A stretch of 64,000 bases of DNA from Macrococcoides animalis (GTDB lineage: Bacteria; Bacillota; Bacilli; Staphylococcales; Staphylococcaceae): NCBI RefSeq assembly GCF_047425875.1, contig NZ_CP179727.1:1550001-1614000 (forward strand). Reading direction: 5' to 3'. The notes beneath the pieces are model-generated. The model had not been told where the DNA came from. It did not search any database and worked only from the letters and a program-made list of their open reading frames with translations. Both the position numbers and the translations under genes were made by a program. Positions 1 through 8,174 of the stretch are shown here, piece by piece. How positions within the stretch are numbered: position 1 is the first letter of the stretch; every line of letters begins with the position of its first letter.

Positions 1-63
1 AGACAAGCAGCAATCACGCAACAAATTACTGAAATTGTTGGTGGAGCAGCCGCATTAGAATAA
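1..63 (+). CDS. atpG: ATP synthase gamma subunit, C-terminal end (partial)
   Basis: The first 20 codons visible read RQAAITQQITEIVGGAAALE and then stop. This matches the C-terminal helix of F1 gamma, which sits in the central stalk and ends in an ITEIVGGA-type sequence. The gene starts outside the window. It lies 18 bases before atpD in the usual atp operon order. Confidence 0.93.
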   Translation, partial: RQAAITQQITEIVGGAAALE

Positions 64-81
64 CACTTAGGAGGAATAAAC

Positions 82-1497
82 ATGGCAGTAGGTCACGTAA
101 TCCAAGTTATGGGTCCTGTTATCGACGTTAAGTTCGAAAACGGTCAATTACCAGCATTAAACAATGCCTTAACTTTAGATATTAAACGTGAAGAAGGCAA
201 AACGACGAAGTTAGCGTTAGAAGTTGCCCTTCATTTAGGTGACGATGCTGTACGTACAATCGCTATGAGTTCTACTGATGGCGTTCAACGTGGAGCAGAA
301 GTATTTGATACTGGATCAGCAATCTCAGTACCAGTTGGAGACGTAACTTTAGGTCGCGTATTTAACGTATTAGGAGAAAAAATTGATTTAGGTGAAGAAT
401 TAGATGCAAGCGTACGTCGCGATCCAATTCACCGTTTAGCACCTAAATTTGAAGAATTATCTACGAAAGTTGAAATCTTAGAAACAGGTATTAAAGTAGT
501 AGACTTATTAGCTCCTTACATCAAAGGTGGTAAAATCGGTTTATTCGGTGGTGCCGGTGTAGGTAAAACTGTATTAATCCAAGAATTAATCAATAATATC
601 GCGCAAGAGCACGGTGGTATTTCAGTATTCGCAGGTGTTGGTGAAAGAACACGTGAAGGAAATGACTTATTCCACGAAATGAGTGACTCAGGCGTTATCA
701 AGAAAACAGCGATGGTATTCGGACAAATGAACGAGCCACCTGGTGCACGTATGCGTGTTGCCTTATCTGGTTTAACAATGGCTGAATACTTCCGTGATGA
801 ACAAGGTCAAGACGTACTTTTATTCATCGACAATATTTTCCGTTTCACGCAAGCAGGTTCAGAGGTTTCGGCATTACTTGGTCGTATGCCATCTGCCGTT
901 GGTTACCAACCAACACTTGCTACTGAAATGGGTCAATTACAAGAGCGTATTACTTCAACTAACGTTGGATCAGTAACATCTATCCAAGCGGTATTCGTAC
1001 CTGCCGATGACTATACTGACCCGGCGCCAGCAACAGCTTTCGCTCACTTAGATGCAACAACAAACTTAGAGCGTAAATTAACGGAAATGGGTATTTATCC
1101 AGCCGTTGATCCTTTAGCGTCTACATCACGTGCGTTAACGCCTGCAGTTGTAGGGGAAGAGCATTATGAAGTAGCTCGTCGCGTTCAAGCAACTTTACAA
1201 AAATATCGTGAGTTACAAGATATCATCGCTATCCTAGGTATGGATGAATTATCTGATGACGATAAAAAGACTGTTAACCGTGCACGTCGTATTCAGTTCT
1301 TCTTATCTCAAAACTTCCACGTAGCTGAACAGTTTACAGGTCAAAAAGGTTCTTACGTACCAGTTGAACAAACTGTACAAGACTTTAAAGCTATCTTAGA
1401 TGGTAAATATGACCACATCCCTGAAGATGCATTCCGTTTAGTTGGTGGCATTGAAGCAGTGTTAGAACAAGCTAAAGGCATGGGTGTAGAAGTTTAA
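82..1497 (+). CDS. atpD: F1 ATP synthase subunit beta
   Basis: This is the catalytic subunit of F1, which makes ATP from ADP and phosphate at the membrane using the proton gradient. The 471 residues match the normal family length. The Walker A motif GGAGVGKT lies near residue 155, GERTREG near 187 and the Walker B strand (DVLLFIDNIF) near 246. A strong AGGAGG site lies 8 bases before the ATG. It sits between atpG and atpC in the standard F1 operon and shows no anomaly. Confidence 0.99.
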   Translation: MAVGHVIQVMGPVIDVKFENGQLPALNNALTLDIKREEGKTTKLALEVALHLGDDAVRTIAMSSTDGVQRGAEVFDTGSAISVPVGDVTLGRVFNVLGEKIDLGEELDASVRRDPIHRLAPKFEELSTKVEILETGIKVVDLLAPYIKGGKIGLFGGAGVGKTVLIQELINNIAQEHGGISVFAGVGERTREGNDLFHEMSDSGVIKKTAMVFGQMNEPPGARMRVALSGLTMAEYFRDEQGQDVLLFIDNIFRFTQAGSEVSALLGRMPSAVGYQPTLATEMGQLQERITSTNVGSVTSIQAVFVPADDYTDPAPATAFAHLDATTNLERKLTEMGIYPAVDPLASTSRALTPAVVGEEHYEVARRVQATLQKYRELQDIIAILGMDELSDDDKKTVNRARRIQFFLSQNFHVAEQFTGQKGSYVPVEQTVQDFKAILDGKYDHIPEDAFRLVGGIEAVLEQAKGMGVEV

Positions 1498-1516
1498 TTA
1501 CTAGGAGGATGGAACT

Positions 1517-1918
1517 ATGAAGAAAATCGCATTAGATATCGTCACTCCTAACGGTTCAGTTTACTCAGAGAATGAAGCTGAGTTAGTTGTTTTACAAACT
1601 GAATCAGGTGAATTAGGTGTGATGGCAGGTCATATTCCTACAGTCGCACCACTTAAAATTGGGGCCGTACGTATTACACGTTCTAGTAATGATAAAGACC
1701 ATGTTGCAGTAACTGAGGGATTTGCAGAAATTCGTCCTGAAAAGGTTACAGTACTTGTTCAATCTGCTGAACAAGCAGACGAAATAGACATTGAAAGAGC
1801 AAAAGCTTCTTTACTTCGTGCTGAAGAGCGCATTAAATCTGAAAATGTTGATTTCCATCGTGCTGAACGTGCATTACATCGTGCAATGAACCGATTAGAA
1901 GTTGCAAAATATCGATAA
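1517..1918 (+). CDS. atpC: F1 ATP synthase subunit epsilon
   Basis: Epsilon is the regulatory and coupling subunit at the foot of the F1 stalk. The 133 residues contain an N-terminal beta-sandwich (LDIVTPNGSVYSENEAELVVLQTESGELGVMAGH is the family signature region, seen from residue 5) and a C-terminal pair of helices rich in Arg, Glu and Ala. It follows atpD after 19 bases with its own AGGAGG site. It is the last gene of the atp operon and is followed by a long inverted repeat. Confidence 0.98.
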   Translation: MKKIALDIVTPNGSVYSENEAELVVLQTESGELGVMAGHIPTVAPLKIGAVRITRSSNDKDHVAVTEGFAEIRPEKVTVLVQSAEQADEIDIERAKASLLRAEERIKSENVDFHRAERALHRAMNRLEVAKYR

Positions 1919-1968
1919 AAGGCCGTTTCAGAAATAGAGGCTGTAAAACAAGCGTTAAGCAGCCAAGT

Positions 1969-2027
1969 AATAACCGGACAACACTTATTAAATCACTGAG
2001 TGATTATAAAGTGCTTGTTCGGTTATT
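1969..2027 (+). terminator. Long imperfect hairpin after atpC
   Basis: An inverted repeat starts with AATAACCGGACAACACTT (1969-1986) and returns as AAGTGCTTGTTCGGTTATT (2009-2027), with an inner AATCAC/GTGATT stem. The T tail is weak (TTGTTGT), so it may be an inefficient terminator or an RNA 3' stabiliser for the atp operon. The rest of the gap before the next gene shows nothing else. Confidence 0.6.
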
Positions 2028-2094
2028 GTTGTAATGGCAGCTTATATATCATCATTTATGCAAATTAGTGGATACTTTTAGTTGAGGTGGAATC

Positions 2095-2316
2095 ATGAAC
2101 ATATATTCAATCACATATATCTTTTTATATATTGCGATTACAGCAGTTAGCTTTAATAGTTTACAGTCACTTAGAATGGATCATTGGTTTAAAGCAAATA
2201 AAACGCGAGATATTCAAATATTGCTTATTTTCTTTAGTATGGCGTTAAGCTATTTAGTGACGAACTTAATAGTAGAATTAATTAAACAGATGAATAGTAT
2301 ATTGATACTTTTTTAA
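2095..2316 (+). CDS. DUF1146 small membrane protein (YwzB-like)
   Basis: A 73-residue protein with two hydrophobic segments (about residues 5-23 and 43-68) separated by a short charged loop (RMDHWFKANKTRDIQ). In Bacillus and staphylococci a DUF1146 protein of this size lies between atpC and murA, and position plus sequence fit that family. Its function is unknown. GAGGTGG lies 8 bases before the ATG. Confidence 0.85.
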   Translation: MNIYSITYIFLYIAITAVSFNSLQSLRMDHWFKANKTRDIQILLIFFSMALSYLVTNLIVELIKQMNSILILF

Positions 2317-2444
2317 GAGTAAACTAAGAAAAACACTAAATATTACAGAATATTTATACTTTTGCATTCTGGAAGTTTTTATTAACTATAGCATGGGTAT
2401 TTATTATAGAATAGATGTATAGCTATGTTAATTTGGAGGTAGAG

Positions 2445-3728
2445 ATGGATACGATTATAGTAAAAGGTGGCGCTAAATTAAATGGCCATGTTAAAGTTGA
2501 AGGTGCAAAAAATGCAGTGTTACCGATAATTACAGCAGCGATATTAGCTTCTAAAGGCAAAAGTACATTCACAAATGTACCTAACTTATCAGATGTAGAT
2601 ACAATTTCAGCCGTTTTAGAAGGCTTAAATGCGAAAGTGTATAAGAAAATAGAAGTTAATACAGTTGAAGTAGATGCAAGTGGAGAATTATTAACGCATG
2701 CGGCTTATGAATATGTGAGCAAAATGCGGGCGAGTGTATTAGTATTAGGACCACTTTTAGCGCGCTATGGTTCAGCTGAAGTGGCAATGCCTGGAGGGTG
2801 TGCAATTGGATCACGTCCAATTGAACAACATTTAAAAGGATTACGTGCACTTGGAGCGGAAATTACACAAACGAATGGTTATTTAATTGGTAAAGTAAAT
2901 GGTCGTCTGAAAGGTGCGCAGATTTATTTTGATTTCCCTAGTGTTGGCGCCACACAAAATATTATGATGGCAGCATCTCTTGCAGAGGGTAAGACAATTA
3001 TTGATAATGTTGCGAGAGAACCTGAAATTGTAGACCTAGCGAATTATTTAAATAAAATGGGTGCTGACGTACAGGGTGCAGGAACTGACCGTATTGTGAT
3101 TCATGGGGTGTCTGAATTAACTGGTGCTGCGCATGATATTGTTCCAGATAGAATTGTTGCAGGGACATTTTTAGTAGCGGCAGCTTTAACACAAGGTGAT
3201 GTATATGTTGAAGGTGCGATTTATGAACATATGCAGGCGCTAATTGCTAAATTAGAAGAAGCAGGATGTACTATTGATGTAGATCATTCAGGCATTCGTA
3301 TTCGTGCGGATAAACCATTAAGAGAAATTAACGTTAAGACATTACCACATCCAGGATTTCCAACAGATATGCAAGCTCAAATGATGGCATTAATGCTAGT
3401 GTTACCGAAAGAGAGTACGATGCATGAAACTGTTTTTGAGAATCGCTTTATGCATGTCGCTGAATTTGCTAAAATGAATGCAAAGATCACTGTAGATAAA
3501 CGTATCGCACGTGTGTCCCAAAGTAAACTACAAGGTGCAGAAGTAAAAGCAACAGATTTACGTTCAGCAGCTGCCCTTATATTAGCGGGTCTAGTCGCAG
3601 AAGGTTATACGAAAGTTACTGAACTGTATCATTTAGATAGAGGTTATGTTGATTTCCATCAAAAGTTAAGAAGTTTAGGTGCAGAAATTGAACGTACTGG
3701 TGATTTGAAAGAATCCCTGGAAGTATAG
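2445..3728 (+). CDS. murA: UDP-N-acetylglucosamine 1-carboxyvinyltransferase
   Basis: MurA transfers enolpyruvate from PEP to UDP-GlcNAc, the first committed step of peptidoglycan synthesis in the cytosol. The protein has 427 residues from the ATG at 2445, which has TTGGAGG 6 bases upstream. An ATG 30 bases earlier is in frame but lacks a site. The Lys22-Asn23 pair is present (VEGAKNAVLP), and the catalytic, fosfomycin-targeted Cys119 lies in PGGCAIGSRP. Gram-positive bacteria often have two murA paralogues; the atp-linked copy is usually the main one. It is followed closely by the epuA-like gene and fabZ. Confidence 0.97.
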   Translation: MDTIIVKGGAKLNGHVKVEGAKNAVLPIITAAILASKGKSTFTNVPNLSDVDTISAVLEGLNAKVYKKIEVNTVEVDASGELLTHAAYEYVSKMRASVLVLGPLLARYGSAEVAMPGGCAIGSRPIEQHLKGLRALGAEITQTNGYLIGKVNGRLKGAQIYFDFPSVGATQNIMMAASLAEGKTIIDNVAREPEIVDLANYLNKMGADVQGAGTDRIVIHGVSELTGAAHDIVPDRIVAGTFLVAAALTQGDVYVEGAIYEHMQALIAKLEEAGCTIDVDHSGIRIRADKPLREINVKTLPHPGFPTDMQAQMMALMLVLPKESTMHETVFENRFMHVAEFAKMNAKITVDKRIARVSQSKLQGAEVKATDLRSAAALILAGLVAEGYTKVTELYHLDRGYVDFHQKLRSLGAEIERTGDLKESLEV

Positions 3729-3762
3729 TTATACGAGTGATCTAGCCGAAGAGGTGATTGAG

Positions 3763-3987
3763 ATGAGAGAACGCAAGTTACACAGTAAAGTGAGCGTTAT
3801 TAACGGTACAGAAGTGATACATAGACGTATACCGATTTTGGTGACAGTATGTTTAGTTATTTTGTTGATGATTATCTTATTTGTGATTGGAATGATGATT
3901 GGGTATAGCATACTTCATTCTCCAATGGATATATTTAAGCCATCAACATGGACACATATATTAAAACTAACTGGGAGTGACTCTTGA
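3763..3987 (+). CDS. EpuA-like small membrane protein (annotated in the family as RNA polymerase beta-like)
   Basis: The 74-residue protein has a basic N-terminus (MRERKLHSKVSVINGTEVIHRRIP) and one long hydrophobic segment (about residues 27-51), then a short extracellular tail. This matches the EpuA/DUF family (PF11772) that databases label DNA-directed RNA polymerase subunit beta because of limited similarity. Its real role is unknown. GAGGTG lies 6 bases before the ATG at 3763; the in-frame GTG at 3754 lies inside that site. The stop TGA overlaps the fabZ ATG by one base. Confidence 0.75.
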   Translation: MRERKLHSKVSVINGTEVIHRRIPILVTVCLVILLMIILFVIGMMIGYSILHSPMDIFKPSTWTHILKLTGSDS

Positions 3988-4424
3988 TGGAAACGATATT
4001 AACTTTTGACGAAATAAAAAAAATAATTCCTCATCGCTATCCATTTTTATTAATTGATAGGATTGTTGAATTAGAAGATGGGAAAAAATGCACTGGCATA
4101 AAGCAAGTGAGTGGCAACGAGCCATTTTTCCAAGGACACTTTCCTGAGTATGCTGTTATGCCTGGCGTTTTAATTGTTGAAGCATTGGCGCAAGTGGGTG
4201 CAGTAGCAATGCTTAAGTTAGAACAGAATCAAGGTAAGCTTGCGATGTTTACTGGGATTGATAAATGTAGATTTAAGAAGCAGGTGACACCGGGTGATAC
4301 ATTAGTGTTAGAAGTTGAGATGACACGTGTTAAAGGTCCATTAGGTAAAGGTGTTGCTAAAGCGACCGTAAATGGTGAAATCGCATGTAGTTGTGAGATA
4401 AGCTTTGCGATATTGGACAAATAA
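3987..4424 (+). CDS. fabZ: 3-hydroxyacyl-ACP dehydratase FabZ
   Basis: FabZ dehydrates 3-hydroxyacyl-ACP to trans-2-enoyl-ACP in type II fatty acid elongation. The 145-residue hot-dog protein shows PHRYPFLLID near the N-terminus and GHFPEYAVMPGVLIVEALAQ, which holds the catalytic His and Glu. I chose the ATG at 3987 because family members begin METI; the TTG directly before it is in frame. It overlaps the upstream gene's stop codon, so translational coupling is likely. It ends at a strong terminator. Confidence 0.97.
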   Translation: METILTFDEIKKIIPHRYPFLLIDRIVELEDGKKCTGIKQVSGNEPFFQGHFPEYAVMPGVLIVEALAQVGAVAMLKLEQNQGKLAMFTGIDKCRFKKQVTPGDTLVLEVEMTRVKGPLGKGVAKATVNGEIACSCEISFAILDK

Positions 4425-4436
4425 ATGAGAGTAAAC

Positions 4437-4473
4437 AAAGACGAAGGAATGAACAATATTCCTTCGTCTTTTA
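4437..4473 (+). terminator. Terminator after fabZ
   Basis: GACGAAGGAAT (from 4440) pairs with ATTCCTTCGTC (4458-4468), followed by TTTTATT. The upstream AAA run also allows some function on the minus strand for the convergent ywpF-like gene. Confidence 0.85.
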
Positions 4474-4518
4474 TTGTATGAATTTTTCGCATACCTTAAA
4501 AAGATATCACTATAGAAA

Positions 4519-4953
4519 TTATTCTTCTGTCTCATCTTTTAACTTTGGTTTAGATTGCATCATACGATTGAATGCGATAATCAGCTCTTGACCACTTAAT
4601 CCATCTGCTACAAGTTGCTCTAATAATTTCTCAGCATAGACTTGTCGCAATGTATAAATATGACATTCAATGATTACAGATATTTTATCTTCTAATTGAA
4701 CAATTTTCTTAATCGTTGATTCGAACAAAGCGGGATCATTGGATGCACGCGTAATCACTATACGTGTATCTAATATTGTTTCGTCATCAAAGTATTGCTG
4801 CATCTTTTCTTTATGGATATCATCAATTACGATTTCTAGTAACCATCCGGTACCACTATTTTCTTTATTAATTATTACACCATCGTGTAACGCATACTCC
4901 GTAACCGATTCATTTTCTACAATTTGAAATCTCACAGCTTTGAACGTTTTCAT
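4519..4953 (-). CDS. YwpF-like protein
   Basis: This 144-residue soluble protein begins MKTFKAVRFQIV and has no clear catalytic motif. Length, start and position between fabZ and ssb fit the YwpF-like family (PF14183), found at the same place in Bacillus and staphylococci. The function is unknown. A GGAGGG site lies 7 bases before the ATG on the minus strand. It is divergent from ssb and convergent with fabZ. The C-terminus is Lys/Glu rich (KPKLKDETEE). Confidence 0.75.
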   Translation of the reverse strand: MKTFKAVRFQIVENESVTEYALHDGVIINKENSGTGWLLEIVIDDIHKEKMQQYFDDETILDTRIVITRASNDPALFESTIKKIVQLEDKISVIIECHIYTLRQVYAEKLLEQLVADGLSGQELIIAFNRMMQSKPKLKDETEE

Positions 4954-5016
4954 GTATATCCCTCCATCCTCTATTATAAATTATTGATTATTATTTTCAA
5001 ATTATAAAATAAAGTT

Positions 5017-5075
5017 AATTTCGACGGAATTGGTGCAAAAATTTATATAATTTGTTTCAAAATTCAATTTCGACG
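5017..5075 (+). promoter_or_regulatory. Direct repeat AATTTCGACG upstream of ssb
   Basis: The 10-mer AATTTCGACG occurs at 5017-5026 and 5066-5075, 49 bases apart, in the very AT-rich divergent region between the ywpF-like gene and ssb. The few GC bases fall only in these repeats. It could be a binding site for a regulator of ssb. I cannot assign it to a known motif. Confidence 0.35.
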
Positions 5076-5159
5076 TTATTTTCTTTGCTAAATTTGAATT
5101 TTTGCATTTTTGCAACAATTATTTTTTGTTATATATTGCTATTGAAAGGAGGTGACATA

Positions 5160-5900
5160 TTGATAAACAAAGTCATTTTGGCTGGTAGAATATCAAGTGA
5201 TATTGATTTAAAGTCTATTTCAGAGAATTTACAAATCAGTTCTTTCTTTATAGCTGTTGATCGTGGCAAGAAAAAAGATGCAAAGGAAAGTACAGTTGAT
5301 TTCTTGAGATGCAAAGCTTTCAATCGTACAGCAGTCAATATACATTCTTATTGTAAAAAAGGATCTTTAATTTGCATTACAGGGCAAATCCACAATAATC
5401 GTTACGAAAAAGATGGAGAAAAGAGATATTCTACAGAAATCATTATCGAGAGCATTAAATTTCTTCCGTATATCGGAGGTAATAATAAACAAAAATCTCC
5501 AGATGATAAGTGGGATGAATTTTCTTATGAAGAAAAGCTTATGGTTATTAATGATTACAATGAAAGAAAGAAAGGGAAACAAAATAGCAAGAATGAGGCT
5601 GAACCGGCTCAGCAAATTGAACCTATTGTTTCCAAGGAAGAACAAACTTCTGAACCAACACTATATAATCAACGATGGTCGGCTGAATTAAATAAAGAAG
5701 AAGAAAAAGTGTCAGCCGAATATAAAGAAAAAGCCGAAGAAATTATTCAGGAATTTACTGGTGAATCATCAATCAAACGCACAGATGATGCTCAAGAAAA
5801 GGATGCAAACAATAGTATAGAAAAAAGTGAATCAACTAATGTATCAGTTGACAACAGCAAAACTGATGAAGAGATAACAGATAAGAGCATGCCGTTTTAG
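5160..5900 (+). CDS. ssb: Single-stranded DNA-binding protein with long acidic tail
   Basis: SSB coats single-stranded DNA in replication, repair and competence. I place the start at TTG 5160, directly after GGAGGTGACATA, giving MINKVILAGRISSDIDL, the standard OB-fold opening; upstream in-frame codons have no ribosome site. The OB fold covers residues 1-105. The protein has 246 residues, much longer than the roughly 130-170 usual for SSB. The extra C-terminal part is charged and low in complexity and ends DKSMPF, close to the canonical acidic DDDIPF tip. S. aureus has a short second ssb at this site, so this is probably the paralogue and not the rpsF-linked replicative gene. Confidence 0.85.
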   Translation: MINKVILAGRISSDIDLKSISENLQISSFFIAVDRGKKKDAKESTVDFLRCKAFNRTAVNIHSYCKKGSLICITGQIHNNRYEKDGEKRYSTEIIIESIKFLPYIGGNNKQKSPDDKWDEFSYEEKLMVINDYNERKKGKQNSKNEAEPAQQIEPIVSKEEQTSEPTLYNQRWSAELNKEEEKVSAEYKEKAEEIIQEFTGESSIKRTDDAQEKDANNSIEKSESTNVSVDNSKTDEEITDKSMPF

Positions 5901-5930
5901 GTAGTACGACTTCATTACTCACACAACTCA

Positions 5931-5950
5931 CATCCCATCCCATCCCATTA
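5931..5950 (+). repeat. CATCC pentamer repeat
   Basis: Three exact CATCC units followed by CATTA lie between the ssb stop and its terminator. It is a very short tandem tract, noncoding. Confidence 0.5.
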
Positions 5951-5961
5951 CACCTCCCTAT

Positions 5962-6005
5962 AAAGGCTGTTTGTCACTCGTGCCGGAGTGATAAACGGCT
6001 TTTTG
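5962..6005 (+). terminator. Terminator after ssb
   Basis: AAAGGCTGTTTGTCACTCG (5962-5980) pairs imperfectly with CGGAGTGATAAACGGCTTTT, followed by T residues. This is a stable intrinsic terminator. Confidence 0.85.
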
Positions 6006-6024
6006 TAGTTATTTGAGATATTTC

Positions 6025-6041
6025 TGTAATATATATGTAAT
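6025..6041 (+). promoter_or_regulatory. WalR (YycF) box before the SceD-like gene
   Basis: TGTAAT-ATATA-TGTAAT is an exact match to the WalR consensus TGTWAH-N5-TGTWAH. A further pair, TGTTAC-TGTAAC, lies at 6061-6072 without the 5-base spacer. In S. aureus WalKR activates autolysin genes such as sceD and isaA, which fits the gene downstream. Confidence 0.75.
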
Positions 6042-6141
6042 TTAAGGAAGTTACTTAACATGTTACTGTAACCAAAGAAATATTAAATCGTGATAAAGTG
6101 GTTATATTGATAAAAGAGATAAATCGGAGGAATAATATATA

Positions 6142-7017
6142 ATGAAAAAATTAGCAACAATAACTACGATGGCAATTTTAGCTACAAGCGTAGTAACAAC
6201 TCAAGTAGATGCAAAGGAACATACGGTAGGAAATGGTGAGTCATTATGGACCATCGCAGATAAATATGATACTACAATCCAAAAAATTAAAAAAATTAAC
6301 AAATTAGAATCTAACTTAATCGTTCCGGATCAAAAATTAGAAGTTTTAGTTAATGGAAAATACGAAGTTAAAGATGGCGATACTTTAAGTAAAATCGCTC
6401 ATAAAGTTGACATTAAAGTTTGGCAACTAAAAAAATGGAATAAAATCAAATCTTCTAAAGAATTAAAAGAAGGTCAATTATTAATCGTTGAGAAGAAAGT
6501 AAAAAATAACACAGTAAAAGTTGCACCAGTTTCAAAATCAGTAGCTGCACCAGTTACAGCGCCAAAAGCTGATACAACTGAAACGCCAGTACAAGCTCCA
6601 GTTGCTAAGACAACATCAACTGAGACGCCTGCTGAAGCACCAGTACAAGCAGCGTCACAATCACAACCGGTACAACAGAAAGCGCCAGTGCAACAAGTAG
6701 CACCGAAAGCACAACCTGTTCAACAAGCACCTGTTCAACAAGCTGCTCCAAAAGCAGCTGTTAAACAAACGGCTGCACCAGCTGGTAACTCATCAGTAGA
6801 CGCTCATTTACGTGTGATTATGCAACGTGAATCAGGTGGGAACCCTAATGCAGTTAATCCTGCAGGATATTATGGATTATTCCAATTCTCACCGCAAACT
6901 TGGGCTGCAGTAGGAGGAACGGGCAACCCTGCTCAAGCATCTGAAGCAGAACAATGGAAACGTGCACGTATGTTATACACACAACACGGTGCGGGTCATT
7001 GGACAACGGCATACTAA
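6142..7017 (+). CDS. Secreted LysM protein with SceD-type transglycosylase domain
   Basis: The 291-residue exported protein probably cleaves peptidoglycan. It has a signal peptide ending TTQVDA near residue 24, two LysM modules (about 27-70 and 73-116), a Pro/Ala/Gln/Thr linker with PVQQ repeats (about 125-215), and a C-terminal domain from about 219. That domain has VDAHLRVIMQRESGGNPNAV and ends GAGHWTTAY, very like the C-terminus of S. aureus SceD; the Glu of RESGG is the expected catalytic residue. S. aureus SceD has no LysM, so here the cell-wall targeting part differs while the locus is the same. It has a WalR box and its own terminator. GGAGG lies before the ATG. Confidence 0.88.
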   Translation: MKKLATITTMAILATSVVTTQVDAKEHTVGNGESLWTIADKYDTTIQKIKKINKLESNLIVPDQKLEVLVNGKYEVKDGDTLSKIAHKVDIKVWQLKKWNKIKSSKELKEGQLLIVEKKVKNNTVKVAPVSKSVAAPVTAPKADTTETPVQAPVAKTTSTETPAEAPVQAASQSQPVQQKAPVQQVAPKAQPVQQAPVQQAAPKAAVKQTAAPAGNSSVDAHLRVIMQRESGGNPNAVNPAGYYGLFQFSPQTWAAVGGTGNPAQASEAEQWKRARMLYTQHGAGHWTTAY

Positions 7018-7030
7018 TTACAAATTTTCT

Positions 7031-7058
7031 AGCAGAACAGACTTGTTCTGCTTTTCTT
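7031..7058 (+). terminator. Terminator after the SceD-like gene
   Basis: AGCAGAACA (7031-7039) pairs with TGTTCTGCT (7044-7052), followed by TTTCTT. Confidence 0.85.
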
Positions 7059-7191
7059 ATTTGATTTAATAAAAAATGAATATGTTTAATTAGTGTGACA
7101 ATCGGTAATTAATTTTATCTAACGTTTTTACAGAAATATCACAATGAAAAATAACACTATTTGGTAAGGTAAGTGACAAATAAAGTTGAAT

Positions 7192-7208
7192 TGTAACGGG
7201 GATGTAAT
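7192..7208 (+). promoter_or_regulatory. WalR box before the Rpf-like gene
   Basis: TGTAAC-GGGGA-TGTAAT matches TGTWAH-N5-TGTWAH exactly. The 336-base gap 7018-7353 otherwise holds the upstream terminator and a second motif, ACTGTAACCTATGAAATATT (7231-7250), which almost repeats ACTGTAACCAAAGAAATATT at 6065-6084 upstream of the SceD-like gene. The two genes probably share promoter control. Confidence 0.75.
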
Positions 7209-7353
7209 AAAAAGCATTTTCTTTTATTTAACTGTAACCTATGAAATATTTATATCTGCTATAGTTATTAAGTAAGAAGAACACTCAAACATTCGTAACT
7301 AAATTCTTTATATATACTAAAAAACTAAAATATTTCCTGGGGGAACAATTAAA

Positions 7354-7920
7354 ATGAAAAAAATCTTAAGTGTAACAGCAGCAATTGCAGTATCAGCTAC
7401 AATGGCAGTTTCAACAGCAGACGCAGCATCTTACAGAGTAAAATCTGGTGACTCTTTATGGAGTATTGCTAATAAATATGGTACATCAATTTCAGCAATA
7501 AGATCAGCTAATGGATTAGGTTCTAACTTAATTCATCCTAACCAAGTGTTAAAAATTAATGGTAAAAAAAGTAGTGTTGTTTACAAAAATACTTCTTATA
7601 AAAAATCAACTTATAAAGCACCAGTAACTAAAACTGTTTATACATCACCAAGAACTTCGGTTAAAACAACAAAAACGACTTACATCAATCGTGGATTAAA
7701 TTGGGGAGCATTAGCACAATGTGAATCGGGGAATAATCCATCTATTAACACAGGTAACGGTTTCTATGGTATGTATCAATTTGATTTACAAACATGGCGT
7801 GGTGTTGGTGGATATGGATATCCTCACCAAGCTTCAGCAGCTGAACAAACAAAGCGTGCTCAAATTCTTTATAATCAACGTGGTGCTCAACCATGGCCAG
7901 TTTGTGGATTAAGATTATAA
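7354..7920 (+). CDS. Secreted LysM protein with Rpf-like muralytic domain
   Basis: The 188-residue exported protein has a signal peptide cut near ADA-A25, one LysM (about 26-69), a Lys/Thr/Tyr-rich linker, and a C-terminal domain (about 116-185) that reads NWGALAQCESGNNPSINTGN at its start and QPWPVCG at its end. The CESG motif (Cys123, Glu124), INTGNGFYG, QF..TW and the second Cys184 in WPVC are hallmarks of resuscitation-promoting factor (Rpf) domains of Actinobacteria, lysozyme-like folds that cut glycan strands. Glu124 is the expected catalytic residue and Cys123-Cys184 the disulfide. It lies beside the SceD-like gene with a WalR box. GGGGGA precedes the ATG. Confidence 0.85.
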   Translation: MKKILSVTAAIAVSATMAVSTADAASYRVKSGDSLWSIANKYGTSISAIRSANGLGSNLIHPNQVLKINGKKSSVVYKNTSYKKSTYKAPVTKTVYTSPRTSVKTTKTTYINRGLNWGALAQCESGNNPSINTGNGFYGMYQFDLQTWRGVGGYGYPHQASAAEQTKRAQILYNQRGAQPWPVCGLRL

Positions 7921-7964
7921 TTTTCGAAAGATATCAAATCAAAATTAGATTATTGAACTTGTGA

Positions 7965-7994
7965 AGACTAGCAAATTTGTTGCTAGTCTTTTTT
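7965..7994 (+). terminator. Terminator after the Rpf-like gene
   Basis: AGACTAGCA (7965-7973) pairs with TGCTAGTCT (7981-7989), followed by a T tract. Confidence 0.88.
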
Positions 7995-8050
7995 AATGTG
8001 CTTGATTTCATTAATTGCATAAGTTAGACTGAATATAATTACATATATTA

Positions 8051-8130
8051 CTACTAGGGGTGCCAACAGGCTGAGATGACATTGTCAAACCCTTTTACCT
8101 GATCTAGATAATACTAGCGTAGGAAAGTAG
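8051..8130 (+). ncRNA. TPP riboswitch (THI box)
   Basis: The conserved parts are AGGGGTGCCAACAGGCTGAGA (from 8056), CCCTTTTACCTGATCTAG and GCGTAGGAAAGTAG. P1 is closed by CTACT (8051-8055) and AGTAG (8126-8130). The RNA binds thiamine pyrophosphate and controls tenA-thiDME downstream. Confidence 0.97.
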
Positions 8131-8174
8131 TTAAGTTCCTTTATTGAGTCTTAGTCTTTTTTAATATTGGTATT

